Source: an uncultured bacterium
GTDB taxonomy: Bacteria; Verrucomicrobiota; Kiritimatiellia; RFP12; UBA1067
Length of the DNA stretch: 37,814 nucleotides
Direction of reading: 5' to 3'
Assembly (NCBI GenBank): GCA_902780865.1
Contig: CACZHC010000016.1
Location: 1-37,814, forward strand
Shown here: positions 20,501 to 27,911 of the stretch, piece by piece
How positions within the stretch are numbered: position 1 is the first letter of the stretch
How the letters are laid out: each line of letters begins with the position of its first letter
The notes under the pieces: model-generated
Told to the model about the DNA's origin: nothing
Databases searched by the model: none
Seen by the model: the letters and a program-made list of their open reading frames with translations, nothing else
Program-made: the position numbers and the translations under genes

Positions 20501-21152
20501 CGAGCAACAACAAGGCGACCAGCAGCAAGGCGACCAGCAGCAAGGTCAGCAACAACAGGGTGACCAGCAGCAGGGTCAGCAACAACAGGGCGAGCAACAG
20601 CAGGGTGACCAACAGCAGCAGGGCCAGCAGCAGCAAGGCCAGCAACAACAGCAGGGTCAGCAACAGCAACAAGGCCAGCAGCAACAGCAGGGCCAGCAAC
20701 AGCAGGGCCAGCAACAGCAGGGTCAACAGCAACAGCAACAAGGCCCGGCGCAGCAGGCGATGCAAAATGCCGCGCAGAAGGCAAATGAGGCTGCGCAGAA
20801 GATGCAGGACCAGGCCAACGAACAGGCGCGCCAGAACAACATGTCGATGGACCAGTTCGAGAGCGATTCTTCCAGCAGCGAGTCGTCCGCTGAAGGCGGA
20901 GAGCACAAAGAAGGATCGAAGTCAAGTAAAGATGCTAAGCCGTCAAAGAACCCTGGCAAGGAGAAGCCCGAGAAGAAGAAAAATCCAAAGCGCATAACGC
21001 CAGAAGACGAAGGCGAAGACGAAGACTGGTTCAAGATGAAGAGCGAGTCTGGGACTGGTGCGGAAATCGACTCTCTTGACGACGTTCCCGCCGAGTACCG
21101 CGGGCTCGTCCGCGACTATTTCAAGGCACTTAACGAAGGAGGGAAAAAATGA
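17556..21152 (+). CDS. DUF4175-type membrane protein with coiled coil and Gln/Gly-rich repeats
   Basis: 1198 aa. TM segments lie at about 27-52, 56-78 and 150-172, separated by a cytosolic piece (FTAAEVAALIERNHPELEER) typical of DUF4175 proteins in PVC MoxR operons. Residues about 190-520 are beta-rich (Ig-like, probably periplasmic). Residues about 540-890 are a long charged Lys/Glu/Ala coiled coil. Residues about 900-1063 are an extreme low-complexity tract of QQGEN, QQQGD and QQQGQ units. The end is charged and closes with EDWFKMKSESG and a short helix, DDVPAEYRGLVRDYFKALNE, which is common at the end of these proteins. It starts 4 nt after the VWA gene and overlaps the next by 4 bp (ATGA). 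A spacer or scaffold role across the periplasm is inferred. Confidence 0.85.
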   Translation: MKYKNIPPQIAAKLNESVARVRRILFVRGICATLAVFVASVLAIMAIDAMVTIYVSWVRWLLWACCVGATSAVAWLALIKPLRRKFTAAEVAALIERNHPELEERLSTVVELAQAGDLTSSSRLMEEITKDAVKDVQTVSPKKEFTGRTVKPRFIAAAIAVGILILLFAAFPDATLRLATRALVPAAEVDNIYASSLKVTPGDKIMLEGTPLTLGLAVSEGFPSRAFVRTRFDGKGEAVERMVRVSEEGAEGPVIYSFSYPRVTKSFNYRISCGSALTRAYRVEVVPEPSYSGRKVEVRHPEYTARPPDTYTNSASIVGLEGSKITVSVKPSRPDVNGALTLPGDVVVPGVESEGRIDFSFELKRGLEGGWSSLVWDSNGFSNQIESASITIVKDTPPEVKLVSPETLDLKLPINGSLPIEYTIKDDFGLARTTLEACIGAGAWEEYKQLEPEKSGDVSWSGSHVVCFVSGGFNNAAVVRFRIKVEDNLPADLGGPGVAYTPEIMVTRSGAKDSKSLGRQSLDAQIEGAKKDMQNILDHLKLAKRCFEGSVGGYANAEKNAWHRNEAEKSSTKAKAEVQNAEGLLSEFIDGLLDSRLDTGAEMFKPVLDKHVTPIRQGAEDVFLLSRWNEKSAACKTLAKDTEEAIKAFEDAKRKFDILTKAAEELQKMQDLAEREKALAELAEKDEIDAKTLAEEEKKLVEDAKDAIKDDLEKNLDKQIEKAKELSEKGKELEKKQEEIEKKAAEAEKSGDDAAKKAAAEEEKKLAKDIADLAREADKLTKDIEEQAGTQEMDENKTSESAEKATAMAESAADSAKDAAEKMEKGDMEGAKNDTQDVKDALAQAQQQLNEAQEKMGSKNDEFAQNANELNEMVKSMEEAAEAAQAAAEAQEAAEAQSQANGENQEGESQQGENQQGENQQGENQEGESQQGENQQGENQQGENQQGENQQGQQQQGDQQQGDQQQGQQQQGDQQQGQQQQGEQQQGDQQQGDQQQGQQQQGDQQQGQQQQGEQQQGDQQQQGQQQQGQQQQQGQQQQQGQQQQQGQQQQGQQQQGQQQQQQGPAQQAMQNAAQKANEAAQKMQDQANEQARQNNMSMDQFESDSSSSESSAEGGEHKEGSKSSKDAKPSKNPGKEKPEKKKNPKRITPEDEGEDEDWFKMKSESGTGAEIDSLDDVPAEYRGLVRDYFKALNEGGKK
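20265..20745 (+). repeat. In-frame tandem repeat tract (Gln/Gly-rich)
   Basis: About 480 bp of 12-18-bp units built on CAGCAACAAGGC and CAGCAGCAGGGT variants, all in frame. Larger duplications are visible: 20451-20509 is repeated exactly at 20541-20599 (59 bp identical, offset 90 bp), and 20265-20305 is close to 20326-20365. Units are multiples of 3, so slippage would change protein length without a frameshift. Confidence 0.92.
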
Positions 21153-22189
21153 TGAGATATTATGCAGCATGTTCACTTGCGTTGGCGATAGGCCTTTTGT
21201 CATTTACGGCAGTGGCCGCTAAGGAGCCAGACAAAGTCGATGTCGCGATCGAACATGGGCTCGAGTATCTGCTTGCCGTGCAGAAAGAGTCTGGTGCGTA
21301 TCCAGGGCAGTATGGCGACACTGTCGCAATTCCTGCGCTTGCCGCGATGGCGTGTCTTGCGACAGGGCATGTTCCAGGGGATGCGAAATACGGAAAGCTG
21401 ATAGAGCGTTCCCTCGACTATGTCCTTGCGAACCACGATGAGACAGGGTACTTTGGCAAGGTCGGCAACGGGAAGATGTACGCTCACTCGATTGCGACGC
21501 TTCTCCTCACCGAAGTCTCCGGAATGGTCTCCAAGGAGCGCCAGGCGCAGATCGACTCCGTCCTGCCCAAGGCCATCAAGGTGATTCTCGACGCGCAGAA
21601 CGTGAAGAAAAGCAAGCAGAGCGATGGTGGCTGGCGCTATACGCCGGACGCGAACGATTCCGACACGAGTTGCTCGGGATGGGCGCTCATGGCGCTCCGT
21701 TCGGCGCGTCTCAACGGGGCGCAGGTTCCGAAGAGCGCAATTGAACGCGCCGTCCAGTACATGCATCGCCACCACCACAAGGAAAAGGGCTGCTTCGGCT
21801 ACCAGAACTCCGACCAGAACCCAGTGACGCTTTCGGGTGCCGGCATCCTTTGCCTCGAGCTCTGCGGCCGGCACGAAGACCCCGATTCCCTCAGTGCCGC
21901 TAAGTACCTCATGTCGGTTTACCGCGAGAAGCTCCCCAATGAGGGATTTGCGTACTACGGTCTCTACTACGCCTCGCAGGGACTTTTCCAGATAGGCGGC
22001 GATAACTGGAAGGAATTCTCAGAGTGGATGTACGATACCTACCTTCCTCGCCAGCGCCCAAGCGGCGCCTGGCCTGAACATGGCGGCGAGAGGACGGAAC
22101 CGTACGCGACTTCGATGACGATCCTCGCGTTCGCCGTTCCGTTCCGCCAGCTTCCCGTGTACCAGCGCGACGAGACTGTCGACGAATAA
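21149..22189 (+). CDS. Exported prenyltransferase/squalene-cyclase-fold repeat protein
   Basis: 346 aa with a signal peptide (MRYYAACSLALAIGLLSFTAVAA). The rest is an alpha/alpha-barrel repeat of the terpenoid cyclase/protein prenyltransferase superfamily: repeated helix pairs beginning VDVAIEHGLEYLLAVQ, with QW-like motifs QSDGGWRYTP and SGAWPEH, and DTSCSGWALMALRSA. The catalytic DxDD of hopene cyclases is not seen and the protein is far shorter than real cyclases (about 630 aa), so it is probably a periplasmic binding or structural toroid. Proteins of this type commonly close MoxR/VWA/DUF4175 operons in PVC bacteria. The start overlaps the previous stop as ATGA and the stop overlaps the tmk start as TAATG. 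Confidence 0.85.
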   Translation: MMRYYAACSLALAIGLLSFTAVAAKEPDKVDVAIEHGLEYLLAVQKESGAYPGQYGDTVAIPALAAMACLATGHVPGDAKYGKLIERSLDYVLANHDETGYFGKVGNGKMYAHSIATLLLTEVSGMVSKERQAQIDSVLPKAIKVILDAQNVKKSKQSDGGWRYTPDANDSDTSCSGWALMALRSARLNGAQVPKSAIERAVQYMHRHHHKEKGCFGYQNSDQNPVTLSGAGILCLELCGRHEDPDSLSAAKYLMSVYREKLPNEGFAYYGLYYASQGLFQIGGDNWKEFSEWMYDTYLPRQRPSGAWPEHGGERTEPYATSMTILAFAVPFRQLPVYQRDETVDE

Positions 22190-22824
22190 TGGCGCGAGGG
22201 AAGTTCATAACTTTCGAAGGCGGCGAGGGCTGCGGAAAGTCCACGCAGGTGCGGCGTCTCAAGGCCGCACTTGAGCAGAGGGGCGTCACGGTCCTCCTTA
22301 CGCGCGAACCTGGCGGCACGCGCCTTGCGGAGCAGGTTCGTTCTCTTCTAAAGGACGAGGCCGACGATCCACCATGCGACAGGGCCGAGCTTCTGCTTTT
22401 CCTCGCCGCGCGCGCGCAACTCGTCAGGAAGGTGATCCGCCCCGCGCTTGAATCGGGGACTTGGGTCGTCTCCGACAGGTTCAGCGATTCGACGCTTGCA
22501 TACCAGGGATACGGGCGCGGGCTTCCGCTCGACATTATCCGCGAGGCAAACGATTTTGCATGTGAGGGGCTGAAGCCCGACAAGACGATTCTTCTCGACG
22601 TCGACCCGGAGACTTCCCGGGCGAGAATGCGCGGGCGCGAGGCGTCGACGAACACGACGGCGGATCGCATAGAGCGCGCGGGCGACGATTTCCATTCGCG
22701 GCTCAGGAAGGGTTTCCTCGAAATGGCCGCGGCGGAACCGTCGCGGATCGTGACGGTGGATGCGTCTGGCGACGAGGATGAAGTCTGGGAGAGGGTATGG
22801 AAGTCGCTGACGCCTATACTCTGA
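22189..22824 (+). CDS. tmk: Thymidylate kinase
   Basis: This 211-aa enzyme phosphorylates dTMP to dTDP. The P-loop FEGGEGCGKST is at 9-19, REPGGT follows near 40, then VVSDRFSDSTLAYQGYGRGL (the DR motif and thymine-binding region), and a LID-type segment with RGREAST and ADRIER. Length is normal. It overlaps the preceding stop by one base (TAATG) and the holB start by 28 bp; tmk-holB is a widespread bacterial pair. Its tight coupling to an envelope operon is a local feature. Confidence 0.97.
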   Translation: MARGKFITFEGGEGCGKSTQVRRLKAALEQRGVTVLLTREPGGTRLAEQVRSLLKDEADDPPCDRAELLLFLAARAQLVRKVIRPALESGTWVVSDRFSDSTLAYQGYGRGLPLDIIREANDFACEGLKPDKTILLDVDPETSRARMRGREASTNTTADRIERAGDDFHSRLRKGFLEMAAAEPSRIVTVDASGDEDEVWERVWKSLTPIL

Positions 22825-23597
22825 TCTCCCGCGCGATTGACACCGGACACGCGGCGCATGGATATCTCGTGTGCGGCGACTTGCGCGGACAGTGCGACGC
22901 GCTGACAGAGAAAATTCTTCGAAAACTCTTCCCGAACGAACTCGCGCAAGTCGAATCGAGATGCCATCCCGATATTGCATGGCTCGAGCCCGAGGGGAAG
23001 TCGCGGACGATTCACGTGAAGTCGATGCGCGAGCGCATAGTGGAGCCCATGTCCGCGACGGCGTTTTCTGGCGGCTGGAAGGTCGGCGTCATAGTCGGCG
23101 CGGACAGGATGGAGACCGAGGCCGCGAATTCGTTTCTAAAGACTCTCGAGGAACCGCCGCCGAAGACGCTGTTTCTCCTTTTGACAGACCAGCCGGACGC
23201 GATGCTTCCGACGATCGTCTCTCGTTCGCAGCGCATCGATCTTCCGCTCTCGGAGGGCGTTCTCGAGGGCGAAGCGTTCGATGCGATAGAGGAAGTGCTC
23301 TCCTCGCGCGGCGTGGTCGGCATATTCGAGAAGGCGCAGGCGGGGAAGCGGCTTGCAGAGGTGTTGTCCGAGGTGAAGGACGAGTCTGAGCCGGAGGACG
23401 TAGCGCTTGCGCGAAAGGCGTTTTACAAGACGATCATGAAGTTCGTCCGCGGCTGGATGGTGGAGGGAGAGCTTCCGAGGCACCAGGCGTTCAAGAACGT
23501 CGCGGCTGTAGAGGACGCGTTCCGACAGAGCGAGCGGTATCTTACTGACGACGCGGTGCTCGTCAATCTTGCAGACCGGCTCGTTTGGCCCGCTTGA
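22797..23597 (+). CDS. holB: DNA polymerase III delta' subunit
   Basis: 266 aa. It belongs to the clamp-loader AAA+ family: AHGYLVCGDLRGQ at the P-loop position lacks GKT/S, as expected for the non-hydrolysing delta' subunit. The Walker-B-like segment IVGADRMETEAANSFLKTLEEPP is very characteristic, and PTIVSRSQRI stands where many homologues have SRC. The four-Cys zinc module of E. coli delta' is absent. It follows tmk with a 28-bp overlap. At 266 aa it is shorter than the E. coli protein (334 aa), mainly in the C-terminal collar. Confidence 0.92.
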   Translation: MEVADAYTLISRAIDTGHAAHGYLVCGDLRGQCDALTEKILRKLFPNELAQVESRCHPDIAWLEPEGKSRTIHVKSMRERIVEPMSATAFSGGWKVGVIVGADRMETEAANSFLKTLEEPPPKTLFLLLTDQPDAMLPTIVSRSQRIDLPLSEGVLEGEAFDAIEEVLSSRGVVGIFEKAQAGKRLAEVLSEVKDESEPEDVALARKAFYKTIMKFVRGWMVEGELPRHQAFKNVAAVEDAFRQSERYLTDDAVLVNLADRLVWPA

Positions 23598-23610
23598 AAG
23601 GAATGGCGGA

Positions 23611-24549
23611 ATGAAGCTTTCCCTTTCCACGAACTGGTGCAACCGCAGGATCGACGACGGGCGCGAGATTGCCGAGAAGGCGCTCGAACTCGGTTTCGAG
23701 GAACTTGAGCTCGGCTTCCACACGACGGCGCAGCAGGTCGCCGGCTTCAAGGCGATGCTTGGGCGTATTCCCGTCGGGAGCGTCCATGCGTTCTGCCCAG
23801 TTCCGCTCTCGGCGCCGCATGGATATCCGGAGCTATACCAGCTTGCGACGCTCGACGAGGAAGGGCGCAAGATGGCCGTTCTACAGGTGACGAGGAACAT
23901 CGACTTTGCCGCCGAGATGGGCGCAGACACCGTTGTTCTTCACGCGGGGCGCGTTTCGTTCGACCGCGTCTTCGACCGCATCGATTCGGGGACTCTCCGC
24001 GACGTCCTCAAGGAGAACAAGGGAGACGTCAAGTCCGCGCCGTACGTGAAGCTACTCGCACGCGCGTCGAAGCGCCGCTTGAAGCGCGGCGAGCGGCTTT
24101 TGGACGCGTTTATGAAAACGCTCTCCGATCTTGCGCCGCGTCTTGTCGAGAAAGGTGTAACGCTCGCTCTCGAGAATCTTCCGTACTACGAGGGATTTCC
24201 TGCGGAATGGGAGCTTCCAAAGATCGTAAGCGAGTTCAAGGGCGCGCCGATTCGCGGTTGGTTCGACACTGGCCATGACCGCGTCCGCGAGATGCATGGC
24301 TGGCGCGGAGATGTGAAAGTCTCCGATTTCGGCGAATACGCGAAAAGCTTTTTCGCGGGGATGCATCTCAACGATGTCGAGGATTTCAACGACGACCATT
24401 TTGCGCCTGGCGACGGCAAGGTCGACTTTGCCGCGCTCAAGGAGTTTGCGGAAAATGTTCGCCATGTCGTCTTCGAGCCGTCGCAGGAGGTCTCTGAAGA
24501 ATCCCTCCGCCGCTCCGTCGCCCACATCCGCTCGCTTTGGTGCAAGTGA
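23611..24549 (+). CDS. Sugar phosphate isomerase/epimerase (AP endonuclease 2 TIM barrel)
   Basis: 312 aa from ATG 23611, which follows GAAAGGAATGGCGG; an in-frame TTG at 23569 inside holB is less likely. TIM-barrel metal ligands of the xylose-isomerase-like superfamily are visible: VVLHAGRV, LALENLPYYEGFP, IRGWFDTGHDRV, GMHLNDVEDFNDDHFAPGDGKVDF and HVVFEPS. No signal peptide, so it is cytoplasmic, unlike the fused homologue at 2375. It starts 13 nt after holB and ends the run of tightly spaced genes that begins at 8274. The substrate is unknown; endonuclease IV is a less likely alternative given the divergence. Confidence 0.85.
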   Translation: MKLSLSTNWCNRRIDDGREIAEKALELGFEELELGFHTTAQQVAGFKAMLGRIPVGSVHAFCPVPLSAPHGYPELYQLATLDEEGRKMAVLQVTRNIDFAAEMGADTVVLHAGRVSFDRVFDRIDSGTLRDVLKENKGDVKSAPYVKLLARASKRRLKRGERLLDAFMKTLSDLAPRLVEKGVTLALENLPYYEGFPAEWELPKIVSEFKGAPIRGWFDTGHDRVREMHGWRGDVKVSDFGEYAKSFFAGMHLNDVEDFNDDHFAPGDGKVDFAALKEFAENVRHVVFEPSQEVSEESLRRSVAHIRSLWCK

Positions 24550-24592
24550 AGCTATTGCTTCGCGTTTGATGATGGTTTTCTGTTGGTGCTTT

Positions 24593-24990
24593 GTGCTGGT
24601 TTGCCTTCCAGTGTGCGGTCACGGTCGGGGCAACGGTGCTCGCCCTCGATAAACGGCCGATTAGCGCGTCCTTGCGACCGCTCGGCGTATACATATACGC
24701 CGTCGGGTCGCAGTCCTGCGCTACTCGTCTCGTTTTCGAGGGTTCCGCTCCGCTGCGGTCCCGACCGTGACCGCGCAGTGCACCCTCGGGAGCTGGGCTA
24801 ACGGCCCATGCGTTCGTCGCTCCCTTCGGGGAAAAGCGCGACTCCTCCCGCGCGCTGCATCCAGCGTCCGCAGCGCGATACTTCGTCGCCGGAATACCGG
24901 CTCCTCGTCTCGCTCGCGTCCGCTGGCGCATCACGCGAACCGTCGTCTCGCTGTTCCCCTGCGCTCACTCCTCACACATGCGCCGTTAGC
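24593..24990 (+). repeat. Dispersed intergenic repeat, copy B
   Basis: The landmarks are GTGCTGGTTTGCCTTCCAG (24593-24611), GGCGTATACATATACGCC (24684-24701; 8-bp perfect arms), and TCGCCGGAATACCGGCTCCT (24886-24905) followed by CTCGCTCGCGTCCGCTGGC. All recur, inverted, in 6245-6565. The 24550-25110 gap has several overlapping ORFs in this repeat on both strands, none with protein-like features. Confidence 0.75.
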
Positions 24991-25110
24991 CCGACCTTCC
25001 GCTGCGGCGCGTTTCTTTTCGTAGCATCTGCGCTCGCCGACGTCCCATCGGCTCGCTTACTCATGCGGCTGAAAACGCATGCCGCCGAAACACCCTGCCG
25101 CTAACTGGGA

Positions 25111-25140
25111 ACGTCGCCATCTTGGCGGCGTTTTGAATTT
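25111..25140 (+). terminator. Possible intrinsic terminator
   Basis: ACGTCGCC (25111-25118) pairs with GGCGGCGT (25124-25131), with one G-T wobble and a 5-nt loop. TTTGAATTT follows. It lies after repeat copy B and just before the duplicated promoter cassette. Confidence 0.5.
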
Positions 25141-25151
25141 GGTATCTTTGA

Positions 25152-25304
25152 CGCTGCGGTTTTGCCGCGGTTTTTGCTTGTCTAAAGCCGCATTTCCCGG
25201 CCTTAAAAATTTTTTACGATTTAAGATTAGATTTAAGATTCGTTTGGTACAATGGTTGTGAACTCAACGACATGTACTAAACGCGCTAAAAGTTTTAGCT
25301 GTGT
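25152..25304 (+). repeat. Promoter cassette, copy 1
   Basis: A segment of about 150 bp that recurs at 30325-30490 with an estimated 85-90% identity. Order: a GC hairpin remnant plus TTTTT (25156-25175), an A/T-rich stretch (AAAAATTTTTTACG), tandem 12-bp repeats GATTTAAGATTA/GATTTAAGATTC (25218-25241), TACAAT -10 (25248-25253), then the palindrome GCTAAAA-G-TTTTAGC (25285-25299). The gene at 25323 follows directly. Confidence 0.85.
25218..25253 (+). promoter_or_regulatory. Promoter with tandem 12-bp repeats upstream of the 862-aa protein gene
   Basis: Two direct 12-bp repeats (25218-25229, 25230-25241) cover the -35 region, and TACAAT lies at 25248-25253. The 12-bp spacing, slightly over one helical turn, suggests a regulator dimer or two monomers binding at -35. 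The palindrome at 25285-25299 in the leader could be an operator or an RNA hairpin. Confidence 0.6.
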
Positions 25305-25322
25305 TAACATAACGATTCGGTG

Positions 25323-27911
25323 ATGGCGGACTGGTTATATATCGGCTACTGCACTGTCCTGGCGATGTTCGCCGTTGCAGCTGCATACGCTGTTGCCTTT
25401 GGTCTGCGGGCACTTCGCCGTTTGTCGCGCTCGCTTCTGCTGGGGTTTGCCGCAGCAGCTATCGTCGCAACCCTTACCGCGCAGAAGACGAACAATGTGC
25501 CGCCGAACATGAATCAGTCGCAGATGCAATCGGTAGGAGGTTCTTTTCAGACAGGATTAACAGGATTGACAGGATTGTTGGGGATTGGTAATATTGCAAA
25601 CCTTGTGAATCCAGTCCAAACAACTATTGATGACATTATGCGCGGGTGGCGAGTGGAGAGCGTCACGACTAACGCGGCAGTTTCGTATGCGATGCCTACG
25701 AATGCAGCGTTTGTCGGGAACTGGCACATCCACGGTGCTAGCTCGTCTTTTGGGAACAACAGGATTGATTTTGGCAATTGGGCGTTCCCTCTCGGCACGA
25801 ATGATGAGGTGTTTTCGTCATTCTGGTATTTTATCGATGGTCGCATCCGCCCGGCTCCGCGCGACGCCGTGCACGAAATCTGCGCCGTCGGCGTTCCAAT
25901 GTTCGCCGTTCCAGGCCAAAGCCGGTTGTGGCGGCTTGACGGCGATGACGGCAGCCGCGTCCTCACATGGGAAAACTTCTTCCTCGGCGGCGACACAAAC
26001 AGCCCCGTCAACGCGCAGATCGTCCTTTCTCCCAACGGCGATTTCCTGGCGCGTTCCAACGATGTTGAGACTGTCTGCCGCCGCATCAACCCTGACGATT
26101 GGGATGACGACGGAATCCATAACGAGCGAGACGCGAATCCAACAAGCTACGACGGAGATTTCTTTGACGTGGCAAACGGCTTGCCACCAAACGCGAATCC
26201 CGATGCCTACTACTGGCTTGACCTTTCGGTAACTGGGCTTCTCGGCGTTGCGACGATCCGCGTCACTTGCGATGGAGCGAGCGACCTTGGCGACCATGTG
26301 ATCATTGCGCGGACAAACCAAGTCTGTCACATCCCGCTTCTCGCTGGCGCGACATACGCAGTCGATAGCACCTTGCCGATTGACTACTCTGCCGTGTCGA
26401 GCGAATACGCGGAGATCGTGACAAACGCCGAGAATCGCCTGACTGTTTCTTTGCCGTTGGAACTTTCGCTGGTGCGAATACAGACGAGAAGCGCAGGTGC
26501 TACAGGCAACTATGGCGCGTCATCTTCGCCGATCAATGTCCACCCCTCAATTGTCTCCTGTCTCGGAGGATGTTGCTCGCGGGAGGTTGTTGACGGTATA
26601 TTGCAGTGGTCGTGTTCCTTGACGTGTACTTGCGGAGGAGGGTATCATAGTTTTGAAACGACTGCGCTGTGGGAAGGGTATTCCAAGTTGTTCATTGGTT
26701 ATGCCTCGTGTGGGTGCTGGGAAGATGCGCCAGACCCAGTGCCGACTCCCTCTCCCGCTCCATATGCGGCATCTGTCTTGGCCAACTTCAGCAAGGATGC
26801 GGTCATATTTGAGGACGCATACGAAAACATGCCGGGCGAGTGGGTCTCGCGGCGCTCGACGGCGACGATGCTGACTATCAGTGCCAACGGCGGAACTGAT
26901 GGCGCCGTGCTGTCTGTGTCTGCGACGAATCTTGGCAAGCTCCAGAAGAACTCGGGCCCAGCCTTCCCCGCACAGTCGGTATCAGTCCCGGCAAGGCAGT
27001 CGATAACGTATGCAATGAACTACGTCGGGCTGTCGGCGAGCGGAACTGCCGACGACATCGAGGTTGTCGCAACGCTGACTGAGAACGGCACTGGTGCAAT
27101 CTCGACGAGTGCTTCTACAACGACTGCTGTGAGAGTCGAACTGGAAGCTCGTCATGCTGCACCGGCGAATACAAATCTTCATCGACATGTGTTTGGCGTC
27201 CTTGAGGACTTCTATTATCGGCAATATCCTTCTGAAGCTCCAGCATTATGGCGTTTTTATGAGGATGAGGATGAGTTGATTCCGTTTTCGCCAGGATATA
27301 TGATATTGCATGCGATGACAAACGAGACGTCCGGCGGACATTGCGAATTTCATGTTTCATGCGGAAGTACTGCATATACTAATGACTTTCTAATGGTTCT
27401 TCCATGCATAAACGCCAGTAATCCGAGGTGTAATGAGAATCTAAATGTGGTAGTAGGTGAAGCTGGGTGGCTGTTGCTTCATCTAGATCTTCATGTAGGT
27501 CCGTCCTATGTTTCCTTTCAAGGAATTGATTTCATGGAGATCCCCGACGAAAGCGGGAATTGTCCACATGGAGGTTATTATAACGATGTGACAAAGGGTG
27601 GATATCTTTCGCATTGCGCAGCGGCGGAAGCTGGAGAGTGGAACCGCGTTGATGCGAGTGGTTTTTGGTGTTATGACAAGGCAGGACATGCTGGCAGATA
27701 TGAGCAGCCATGGTTGGACGGTTGGAAGGAGTGGCCTATTCCAATTGGCTGGGGATCGAATCGGATACTGCTGGGGCAGTTTGATGTCCCGCCAACAACG
27801 CAAAAGTTCAGCTTGACGTCCAATGGAGTCTTCTCGATTCGAAAGTTTGGCTTTGAGGCAAACAGAGGCATTTTGGATGTTGTTCCGACAATAAGGAGGG
27901 CGGTGGAATGA
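25323..27911 (+). CDS. Large exported/membrane-anchored protein of unknown function
   Basis: 862 aa from ATG 25323; a GTG is directly before it at 25320. Two hydrophobic segments lie at about 4-27 and 35-52, then a Gly/Asn-rich linker (NNVPPNMNQSQMQ, GLTGLTGLLGIG). The extracellular part carries a calcium-loop-like DDWDDDGIHNERDANP near 255-270 (thrombospondin-3-like), a Cys-rich patch (CLGGCCSRE, CSLTCTCGGGY) near 411-440, a Pro-rich linker PDPVPTPSPAPY near 465-477, then beta-rich sequence with scattered Cys. No catalytic motif is recognised. From memory, similarly built proteins are highly paralogous in gut Kiritimatiellota/Lentisphaerota; not verified. It overlaps the next gene by 4 bp (ATGA). 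Base composition is clearly lower in GC than the genes before 24549. Confidence 0.75.
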   Translation: MADWLYIGYCTVLAMFAVAAAYAVAFGLRALRRLSRSLLLGFAAAAIVATLTAQKTNNVPPNMNQSQMQSVGGSFQTGLTGLTGLLGIGNIANLVNPVQTTIDDIMRGWRVESVTTNAAVSYAMPTNAAFVGNWHIHGASSSFGNNRIDFGNWAFPLGTNDEVFSSFWYFIDGRIRPAPRDAVHEICAVGVPMFAVPGQSRLWRLDGDDGSRVLTWENFFLGGDTNSPVNAQIVLSPNGDFLARSNDVETVCRRINPDDWDDDGIHNERDANPTSYDGDFFDVANGLPPNANPDAYYWLDLSVTGLLGVATIRVTCDGASDLGDHVIIARTNQVCHIPLLAGATYAVDSTLPIDYSAVSSEYAEIVTNAENRLTVSLPLELSLVRIQTRSAGATGNYGASSSPINVHPSIVSCLGGCCSREVVDGILQWSCSLTCTCGGGYHSFETTALWEGYSKLFIGYASCGCWEDAPDPVPTPSPAPYAASVLANFSKDAVIFEDAYENMPGEWVSRRSTATMLTISANGGTDGAVLSVSATNLGKLQKNSGPAFPAQSVSVPARQSITYAMNYVGLSASGTADDIEVVATLTENGTGAISTSASTTTAVRVELEARHAAPANTNLHRHVFGVLEDFYYRQYPSEAPALWRFYEDEDELIPFSPGYMILHAMTNETSGGHCEFHVSCGSTAYTNDFLMVLPCINASNPRCNENLNVVVGEAGWLLLHLDLHVGPSYVSFQGIDFMEIPDESGNCPHGGYYNDVTKGGYLSHCAAAEAGEWNRVDASGFWCYDKAGHAGRYEQPWLDGWKEWPIPIGWGSNRILLGQFDVPPTTQKFSLTSNGVFSIRKFGFEANRGILDVVPTIRRAVE

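Noticed and set aside
20265..20745. CRISPR-like regular repeats
   Set aside because: Units are 12-18 bp, contiguous without unique spacers and in frame with a protein; this is a coding tandem repeat.
19214..20906. Long Ser/Ala- and Leu-rich frames on the - strand, one resembling a poly-Leu membrane protein
   Set aside because: They are antisense of the Lys/Glu coiled coil and of the Gln/Gly repeat tract (CAG/CAA read backwards gives CTG/TTG Leu).
24548..24561. GAAGC-TATT-GCTTC hairpin after the last gene of the long operon as a terminator
   Set aside because: The stem is only 5 bp and no T-run follows; a terminator there cannot be supported.
24583..25104. Several overlapping 60-100-codon frames in the 24.6-25.1 kb gap
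   Set aside because: They lie in the dispersed repeat, lack ribosome binding sites, and equivalent frames in copy A are not conserved as proteins.
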